This document shows, one piece after another, positions 30,028-37,100 of a stretch of 39,377 nt of DNA. The notes beneath the pieces were generated by a model that was given only the letters and a program-made list of their open reading frames with translations, did not search any database and was not told where the DNA came from. Made by a program: the position numbers and the translations under genes. Source of the DNA: a virus. The stretch covers positions 1-39,377 of the IMG/VR virus record IMGVR_UViG_3300020446_000025; one strand, given 5' to 3'. Every line of letters begins with the position of its first letter. Within the stretch, counting starts at the first letter, position 1.

Positions 30028-31431
30028 ATGTCCACTTATATGACTGGGGATGAGTTCGAGGAACGCAAGCGCAAAGCCTTAGAGCAGGTGCAGCAAGTCA
30101 CTGCTCCGCAAATGGGCGCGGCAGAGCAAGCCGAGGTAGTAAAAGCCAACGCAATTACTCGCGAGGTCGATGAGAAGGAGACTTCCCAGTACCAGCTAGA
30201 CAAAATGCTCCGCACCGATTCCCCTCTCATGGAAAGGGCGAGGACAGAGGGGCTCCAGCAGGGCGCTGCCCGTGGGCTGCTCAACTCGAGCATGGCGGTA
30301 GGAGCCGCCCAGGGCGCAATGATTGATCGAGCGCAGCCATTTGCGATCAATGACGCAGCTACCTACTTCAATACTGCCGAATCAAATATGAGGGCGCAGA
30401 ATCAAGCAGAGCTGCAAAACGCTCAAATGTCTACAGAGACAAATATCTTCAACGTGGGACAGGTAAACCAGCGCACCCGCGATCAGGCCGGCTTTGATTT
30501 GCAGGCGGCTTCCCAAAATGCTCAAGCGTCCAATAGTGCGCTCAACTCCTTTTTGGACCGCGAGAACAGCATCTTTATGATGGAGTCCAATCAGGCGTTT
30601 CAAGCTGCTGAAAACGCTGCTGACAGGACATTGCAGACTAATTTACAGGCAAACCAGCAATCGTTTCTTACCTCTGAGAACGCGCTAGATAGAGCGCAGC
30701 AGACGGCCTTGCAAGACGATGCTCAGGCGTTCGCAGCCACCCAGCAGTCTGCATTGTTTACTCAGCAGACCGCTCTACAAAATGCTGAATTTGCTCAACA
30801 GACAGCCATGCAGACTGCGGATCAAACCTTCCAGACCGCCTTTCAATCTGCCGCGTTCGCTCAGCAGACAGCTCTGCAAGATGATGCCCAAGCAGCTGCT
30901 ACGCTTTCTCAGGAAAGTCAGCAAACCTTCCAAGCTGGTCAAGCTGAGCTTGATCGCGAGCTGGCGCTCAATCAGACAAATGCTCAGACCGCTAGTGCGA
31001 TTGTGATCGGCACGATGGATGCGATTGGCAACATATCTGCTGATCCTAATCTGAACGCCACGCAAAAAACTCAGGCTATCGCCAATGCGATGAATGTCGC
31101 TGCGGGTATGCCAGAGCTGCATAACATTGTCTCTGGTAACAACCCGCCTGCCAGCGGTGGTGATGATGATGCTGATGACGGCGGCGCTGACGGTGGTGAT
31201 GCTGATGACGGCGGCACTGATAACAGCACACCAGCAAACCCCAACCCAGACACAAATACTTCGTTTAACGCCGATGGCGATAACAACTGGGCCACGAACA
31301 ACATTGTGAACCCCAACACCGGAGGGGGTCGGGGCGGTCGAAATTACAGCACCCCATTTGGAAATATCACGCTAACACCAGAGCAGATCGAGGCAATCGA
31401 AAACGCCGAAAGGGATGGTTTCAAGCCGTAA
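30028..31431 (+). CDS. Gln/Ala-rich virion protein, possible ejection protein
   Basis: 467 residues. The N-terminal part contains KETSQYQLDKMLRTDSPLMERARTEG and then ARGLLNSSMAVGAAQGAMI, a conserved marine podovirus virion motif. Residues about 190-310 are repeats of roughly 22 residues (QQTALQDDAQAF, QQTAMQTADQTF, QQTALQDDAQAAA), probably hendecad coiled coils. A GGDD-type acidic repeat and a Asn-rich disordered region follow. Role as internal virion or needle protein is inferred from the neighbouring GNAT and amphipathic-helix genes. Confidence 0.65.
   Translation: MSTYMTGDEFEERKRKALEQVQQVTAPQMGAAEQAEVVKANAITREVDEKETSQYQLDKMLRTDSPLMERARTEGLQQGAARGLLNSSMAVGAAQGAMIDRAQPFAINDAATYFNTAESNMRAQNQAELQNAQMSTETNIFNVGQVNQRTRDQAGFDLQAASQNAQASNSALNSFLDRENSIFMMESNQAFQAAENAADRTLQTNLQANQQSFLTSENALDRAQQTALQDDAQAFAATQQSALFTQQTALQNAEFAQQTAMQTADQTFQTAFQSAAFAQQTALQDDAQAAATLSQESQQTFQAGQAELDRELALNQTNAQTASAIVIGTMDAIGNISADPNLNATQKTQAIANAMNVAAGMPELHNIVSGNNPPASGGDDDADDGGADGGDADDGGTDNSTPANPNPDTNTSFNADGDNNWATNNIVNPNTGGGRGGRNYSTPFGNITLTPEQIEAIENAERDGFKP
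31156..31221 (+). repeat. Two tandem in-frame Asp/Gly-coding repeats
   Basis: GGTGGTGATGATGATGCTGATGACGG... (36 bases, 31156-31191) is followed by a 30-base copy lacking one GATGAT pair (31192-31221). They encode GGDDDADDGGAD and GGDADDGGTD. A copy-number-variable low-complexity region inside the virion protein. Confidence 0.6.
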
Positions 31432-31459
31432 GATTTATTAGCAACAACCCAGGGTAGAA

Positions 31460-31900
31460 ATGATAAGAGAAGCTAAACCTTCCGATGTGAAGGCAATAGT
31501 CGATTTAGCCGTAGAGTCAGTAAGCAGAAACCCACTTCCAGTAAACATTGATCGCGATGCGATGACACAGACCACTCGAGAAGCAATCTCGGGAGCGGCT
31601 CATTTTGTCTGGGTGTCGGAGATTGATGGAGAGGTGGTTGGCTGCGTTGGCGCTATGTCAGAAAAATCGTTTTGGTACGAAAGGCAGCAATGCAGCGTCC
31701 TTTTGTACTACGCAAGAGTCCCTCGAGATGGACTCAAACTAATTCGCAAACTAGCAGAGTGGATTCGGTCAAGACCGACGATCAAGGTGGCTGTGATGGA
31801 GTTAGAGCCAGAAGCAGATCCCCGTCTTGTGAAGTATCTCCAGCGTATCGGTTTTGCTCGTTTGTCCACTAACTGTTCATTCGTAAGGGGCCTCACATGA
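31460..31900 (+). CDS. GNAT-family acetyltransferase in virion cluster
   Basis: 146 residues. Starts MIREAKPSDVKAIVDLAVES, continues FVWVSEIDGEVVGCVGAMS, and has LIRKLAEWIRSRPTIKVAVMELEPEADPRLVKYLQRIGFARL, the usual GNAT strand-helix end. The acetyl-CoA loop is degenerate (VPRDGLKLI in place of R-G-x-G-x-A/G). GNAT-like proteins are often found next to internal virion proteins in podoviruses; the acceptor is unknown. It overlaps the next gene by 4 bases. Confidence 0.75.
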   Translation: MIREAKPSDVKAIVDLAVESVSRNPLPVNIDRDAMTQTTREAISGAAHFVWVSEIDGEVVGCVGAMSEKSFWYERQQCSVLLYYARVPRDGLKLIRKLAEWIRSRPTIKVAVMELEPEADPRLVKYLQRIGFARLSTNCSFVRGLT

Positions 31901-32742
31901 GTAAGGTTGTCAAGAAAGTAGGGAAGGCGATCAAGAAGGTCGTTAAAGGCGTTGTAAAAGGCGTCAAAAAGGTCTGGAAGAAGATCAAGCAATCCAAGAT
32001 TCTCAAGGTAATTGCGGCAGCGGCTCTGATCTACTTCGGTGGGGCAGCAATTATGGGAGGGCTCGGCGGCGCAGCCGGTGGCGGAGGATTCGCAGGGTTC
32101 CTCAAAGGAGCTGCGACAGGTATGGGCAACGCATGGTCCAGCCTTGGCGCAGCGGGTTCTTCTGTAATGAGCGGCAACTTTGGTGCAGCTGGATCAAACC
32201 TGATGGCTGGCATTAAAGGTACGACCATCAACGCTACTACTGGCGCAGTGACGGGTGTGGTTTCGGGTGGAGCCAACGCGGTAATCAGCCCAGGGACCCA
32301 AGCAGCAGCAGGAGCCGCACAAGGCGCAGCGCAGGGCGCTTCCGGCATGGTTCCGACTAATGCCACTGCCGGCGGCGTATCTGGTGCTGGAAACGTGCCG
32401 CTAGATGTAAGCGGAACCCTGACAAGTAACGCAGCAGGAAACGCCCCTGGGCTTCTTAACCAAGCAGGCAATGTGGTTGGAGATCAGGCGCTCAGTCAGG
32501 GCATTAGCTACGGCCAAGGCATTAAAGACGCAGCCAAGATCACTATCGGCGGTCAGGCGGTGCTGGGTGGCGTACAAGCGGTCGCAGCAAGTAAAGCGGC
32601 GGACGATGAGGCTGCGGCCTTAGAAGAGGCTCGCAGACAGTATGGCGAGAATGTCGGCGCGGCATTCGTAATGCCTGTGTTCAATCCGCTAACTGGCCGA
32701 TACGAAGTTCCTAATCAAGTTCAACCGGCCCCTGGAGGTTAA
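31897..32742 (+). CDS. Internal virion protein with cationic amphipathic N-terminus
   Basis: 281 residues. The first about 40 residues are a Lys-rich amphipathic helix (MSKVVKKVGKAIKKVVKGVVKGV...KKIKQSK). A hydrophobic stretch (ILKVIAAAALIYFGGAAIMG) and a Gly/Ala-rich middle follow. Such basic helices plus hydrophobic segments are membrane-active and typical of podovirus ejection proteins. The C-terminal part is helical (ADDEAAALEEARRQYGENV). Likely forms part of a channel for DNA ejection; not proven. Confidence 0.65.
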   Translation: MSKVVKKVGKAIKKVVKGVVKGVKKVWKKIKQSKILKVIAAAALIYFGGAAIMGGLGGAAGGGGFAGFLKGAATGMGNAWSSLGAAGSSVMSGNFGAAGSNLMAGIKGTTINATTGAVTGVVSGGANAVISPGTQAAAGAAQGAAQGASGMVPTNATAGGVSGAGNVPLDVSGTLTSNAAGNAPGLLNQAGNVVGDQALSQGISYGQGIKDAAKITIGGQAVLGGVQAVAASKAADDEAAALEEARRQYGENVGAAFVMPVFNPLTGRYEVPNQVQPAPGG

Positions 32743-32744
32743 TC

Positions 32745-33332
32745 ATGCAAGGATTACTGAATCAAGCTGGGGGCGAAGAACAAGCACCCGTACAGGAAGC
32801 CATGCCTGCTGAAGATACTGGCGGCGATGAGTTTCAAGATCCGGCGCTTCAGCGCGCTATAGCCTATGTTGGTGATCGTTTATACGGCCCCGACAAGGTA
32901 TCCGAAGAGATCGCGAGGCAGCTGGGTCAAGCAGACACGCCAATGCCCAAGATGATCGCTGGTCTTGCATACACGCTGGCAGAAGCAGCAGATACCGCAA
33001 CTGATGGGCTTATCAAGGAAGAAAACCTTTCGATCTTGGGGATGCTGACGCTGAATGAGGTGTTCACTATTGCTCAGACCGCGGGTATGCCTCTTGCAGA
33101 CGGTGACATTTCTGCTGCGATGAAGCAGATGATAATTATGTATGGGCAAGAAAACGGTCTGACTCCAGAAGAGCTGGATGTCCTGTCGCAAGGCATGACG
33201 CAGATTGATGACGCTCAGTTCGCTACTGAAGCTGCCGCGCTGCCTGATGAGTTTGGTGACTCTCTCCCCGATTACGAGATCGAGGACGAAGAAGAGCCAA
33301 TGCAGCAGCCAGCAGGTGCTATGGGGGCCTAA
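32745..33332 (+). CDS. Hypothetical internal virion-associated protein
   Basis: 195 residues, 2 bases after the preceding gene. Acidic, with helices (YVGDRLYGPDKVSEEIARQLGQAD, MIAGLAYTLAEAADTATDGL, NLSILGMLTLNEVFTIAQTAG). Ends with an acidic DYEIEDEEEPMQQP tail. I associate 'P..I...A..L...AD....G.L....ilg' helical proteins with the same cluster in marine podoviruses. Function unknown. Confidence 0.6.
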   Translation: MQGLLNQAGGEEQAPVQEAMPAEDTGGDEFQDPALQRAIAYVGDRLYGPDKVSEEIARQLGQADTPMPKMIAGLAYTLAEAADTATDGLIKEENLSILGMLTLNEVFTIAQTAGMPLADGDISAAMKQMIIMYGQENGLTPEELDVLSQGMTQIDDAQFATEAAALPDEFGDSLPDYEIEDEEEPMQQPAGAMGA

Positions 33333-33333
33333 C

Positions 33334-34089
33334 ATGGGATTGCTTACCGATTTTGCTTTAGGCGCTGCTGCTGGCGCAGCCAAAGGTTTCACGGACTATG
33401 GCAATACGCTCTTTTCTGTAGAGACAGAGAAGGAGCGGCTGCGCGAGCTGCAAAGGATCAATGACGCTAACTACAAGCGTGATCGTCAGGACGCGCTGGA
33501 TGATCGTGCGTTCTTGATACAAGAGAACGACCGCCTCTACCAGCGAGAGCGAGATGACTTCTTGGCAGATCGGCAGGCAGGCTTTGATCGGGATGATGAT
33601 GTCTATGATCGCGCCCGAGAGGACTTCTTGGCAGATCGGACGTATACAGAAGGGCTCCCGCAGCAGTTCTTTGAAGATGACACTGGGATGCTCAAGTATG
33701 TGGATGGAAAGGGGCAGGTCACTGATGTTACCCAGCTGACCCGCACTAACCCGCTGCTATCCCCAGCTATCGACGCATACACCGCGCAGCAGCGTCAGAT
33801 TGACGATATGGGCTACACGCCAGAGGACAATCCAGAGGCGTTCGAAAGGCTCAACAACTACGCAAACATCATCCAATCGGCCATGAAGGACACTGGCGAA
33901 AAGATGGGGCTGGATGTCAGCTTCCTCGATCTTGGTGGTGCTGGAAGGGGCTCTCTCGCTCAGCAAAGAGCGGCAATCGAGCAGGCTATTGCTAACGGGC
34001 CTAATGCCAGAGGTCAGTACGATCTGAGTGATGGGACCACCGCAACATTGGCGGAGCTTAATCTCGCTCTATCAAGGCTTCCTAATTAA
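33334..34089 (+). CDS. Coiled-coil internal virion protein
   Basis: 251 residues from ATG 33334 (the frame to 33205 is the previous gene's shadow). It begins MGLLTDFALGAAAGAAKGFTDYGNTLF, a membrane-active-looking segment. Next comes a long charged helix with repeats DDFLADRQAGFDRD and EDFLADRTYTEG (about 70-110). The C-terminal half is a mixed acidic domain (NPEAFERLNNYANIIQSAM, then a Gly-rich turn and GTTATLAELNLALSRL). Last gene before a strong terminator; likely an ejection component. Confidence 0.65.
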   Translation: MGLLTDFALGAAAGAAKGFTDYGNTLFSVETEKERLRELQRINDANYKRDRQDALDDRAFLIQENDRLYQRERDDFLADRQAGFDRDDDVYDRAREDFLADRTYTEGLPQQFFEDDTGMLKYVDGKGQVTDVTQLTRTNPLLSPAIDAYTAQQRQIDDMGYTPEDNPEAFERLNNYANIIQSAMKDTGEKMGLDVSFLDLGGAGRGSLAQQRAAIEQAIANGPNARGQYDLSDGTTATLAELNLALSRLPN

Positions 34090-34122
34090 GTAATTTCTCT
34101 CCCTGGGTCTATTGACCTATTC

Positions 34123-34148
34123 GGGGGCCTTTTGGCCCCCTTTTTTTT
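34123..34148 (+). terminator. Strong intrinsic terminator after internal virion genes
   Basis: Perfect 7-bp stem GGGGGCC and GGCCCCC with a TTTT loop and eight T bases. It ends the virion cluster. It overlaps the leader of the giant gene at 34168, so that gene is either expressed by read-through or by a promoter in the 20 bases after it (none seen). Confidence 0.9.
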
Positions 34149-34167
34149 GTTTTGAGGATTGGTCGGA

Positions 34168-37100
34168 ATGGCTGAAAACACGCGCTCCAACTTCTTTAAC
34201 CCAGGGTTGTTTGATGATGAGTACATCGCTCCGTCTGTAACAAGGTCAAACTTTTTCTCCCCTGGCCTGTTTGATGAAGAGGAAGAGGAAGAGAAAGGTT
34301 TTGTTCTAAACACGCTCGCTGGCGCGGGTGAGCGTGGTGCAGAGCTTGTCAGTAATCTTGTTGAGTTCACCGGCAATCTGGCTGAGTCCGGCGAAAAATG
34401 GATAGCAGAAACAACTGGGATCAATCCCTACATCGAGTTTGGCGAAGATGGCGTTTCGTTTGAGTGGTATCGGGACCCGAACGAAACCAGCAATATGCTT
34501 CAGCCGTTGGCCGAAGGGATCGAAGAGCTTGGAGACTTCGGTTATGAGTCCCGCTTCACTTGGGAAAACTTTAAGGGTGAAGATGGCGAGCTGAGCTGGG
34601 ATGACTGGACCAACCCCAAAAAGCTGGCTGGGTTTGTTGTAGAGCAGGGCGTTCACTCGATACCCGATATGGTCGCAGCGGTTACCACGCTGGTCCCATA
34701 TGTCGCATCTCGAACACAAGAGATTGCCGAGCAGCGGGAGATCAACAAGGGCAAGAGCTATCGGTACGTCGATGGCGTCTACATCGAGGACCCTGATGGG
34801 CCTATCCGAGTAGACAACGATGGTGTGGTCACTGCCGGCGATTTAACCGAGGCGCTACCTACTGCGGTTTTTAATTCTGTGCTCGAGCGAATCGGTGCTC
34901 TGAGCATATTTAAGTCGGCTCCAGGGGCTACCCTAAAAAGCCGCATCTTTAAGGGCTCTACTCGAGAAGCTGGCACTGAGTTCTTACAGGAAGGTTCGGA
35001 ATACGCGGGTGAGGTTATTGGCACTCCTGTTCCGTTTGAAACTGACGTTGCGCTAGATCGCGGTATTGCTGGTGCTGTGGCAGGCGGCGGATTTGGTGGC
35101 TTGCTTGCAGGCGGTGACTCACTGCTTCGTGGCAATGAGCTTGCTGAAGCTGTCGATAAAGGCCGCAAAGAATCTCAAGCTCGCGGTGGCGATGGGCTCG
35201 ATCAAGCAGCTGCTGCGGCAGGCAATGCAGCCAGCACTCCCCTTAGCGCCACTGAGCGTCTGCGTCAACGCATGGGTATGGGCAGCACTGAGCCTGAGCA
35301 GCTCATGGACGTTGAGGATCTTGCCGGCACATCCGAAGCCAACCCCGTTCCAGTTTTCGGCGCGACTATAGAAACGCCTACTGGCACTACCCAAATCGAA
35401 ACAGATAACGCAGAAGCTACTGCGAGAGCTGCTCGCGCCCTAGCAGGCGATACTGGCACTGTTACCCTTACCCCAGAAGAAACAACCCTCGACCCCGAAT
35501 CCCTTAGCAGAGAGCAGCTCGAGGAGCTGTATCCTGCTGCCTACCAAGTAAGCCCCTACGCCCTGGGTCAGATAGATGACTTCAGAAGGCTGGGCATCCC
35601 CAACGAGCAAACCTACCAAGCCATTCTTGCGTCTAGGCGAGCTGACCGCACTGCCCCCGTACAGACCCCCGCACCGTCCTCCAGACAGCCTTTAGGCACT
35701 GACCCACGCTTGGGTCTGCGCGACAGCATATTGATGAATGAGCGCGATATACGCGCTGCTGAGGAAGCTGGGGACCAAGACGCTGTTACTGCCTTGAATG
35801 AAGATAACGTGCGATTGCGTAGCGTAGAGGCTCAACTGCGTAGAGCTAACGAGCTGGCACAGCAGGGCAATCAAGCAGCAGCTGACAGAATCATTGAGCG
35901 AGTCAGACCGATCTTGCAGGAAGAGGCAGGCCGCAGAGCTGCTTTCGATTTCACTCCCCCTCAGACAGACCCATTGCTGCTCGAGGACCAAGGCATCATC
36001 TATGGCGAGGCCCCAGAGGGCGCTCCTCAGTTGCCGTCAAGAGTCACACGCCGCAAGACCAGTGGCGAGCCATACCCCACAGCCAAGACAGCTCAGGCTG
36101 CAATGAATTTCCTGCGGAACAACGAGCCCGAATATAACTGGGCCGTGATCCGTGATGGGGACGGGTTTGCCGTCGAGGGCAATTTGCCGGAAGGCCCTGG
36201 GGCTCAAGTTATCAACGAGGTTACTCCTGATGCCGTAGTAGAGCGCGGTCAACAAAGCCAGCGGCAGCGGCTACAGGACCTTCAATTTGAAGAAGAGGTC
36301 GTACAGCCAGAGCAGGCAATCGAGCAAGAGCGGCAAGAAGATCAAGTTTCTATCGGGGACGTTATTGCTCAGTTTGAAGCGTCTGTAGATGAAGAGGCTC
36401 AGAAGCTAGACGAGCTGCGCGCCCAGAGAGATGAGATGACCGCGCGGGATCTCAAGGGCGTAAACGCGCCGATTCCCGCATCAACGATTAAAGATACTGA
36501 TGACCTGCTTCTGACCATTGTGAAGCTGGGCGGGATCAACATCGAGGATGCGAAGAGCAACGATTTCGATACTAAGCGAGATGCGCCCAAGCCTTACAGT
36601 GTCGGCAGGTACGCGCTATTCAAGCGTAACGGGAAAACCTTTGACGATCTCCGTGAGAGCTTACAGGAGCTGGGCTGGTATATACCGGAAGATCCGAATC
36701 AGCCCCCGCAGCTTGGTGCTAACGATGTTATGGAGGACATTCGTGACGCTATCAGGTCAACCAGCGAGGGCAGCTATGTTTATAAGGCAGACAAAGAAGG
36801 TGACATAGCAGGCTTAGATCGAGATATAGATCTACAGCAGGAGCTTATTGACGAGTTCGAGTACCTGCTAGAATCCTACAAAACACAAATCAACCCCGAA
36901 GAGGCTGGTCGCAATGACCTCAACATCTACGATGCGGCTCAATTCTTCGAGGGCGTAACAGAGGAGATCTACAGTGGTCCAGAACAGATACCCGCGCGAA
37001 GGGCTGAGGCAACTACAGGAGATGTACCAGCGGTTGTCGCCGGAGGAGATCGCGCAGCTGAGGGAGACCCCAGAGGGGGTCAGCGAAGAGATCAAGAAAT

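Noticed and set aside
33205-33333. N-terminal extension of the coiled-coil virion protein
   Set aside because: It overlaps the well-supported preceding gene in another phase; ATG 33334 is directly after that stop.
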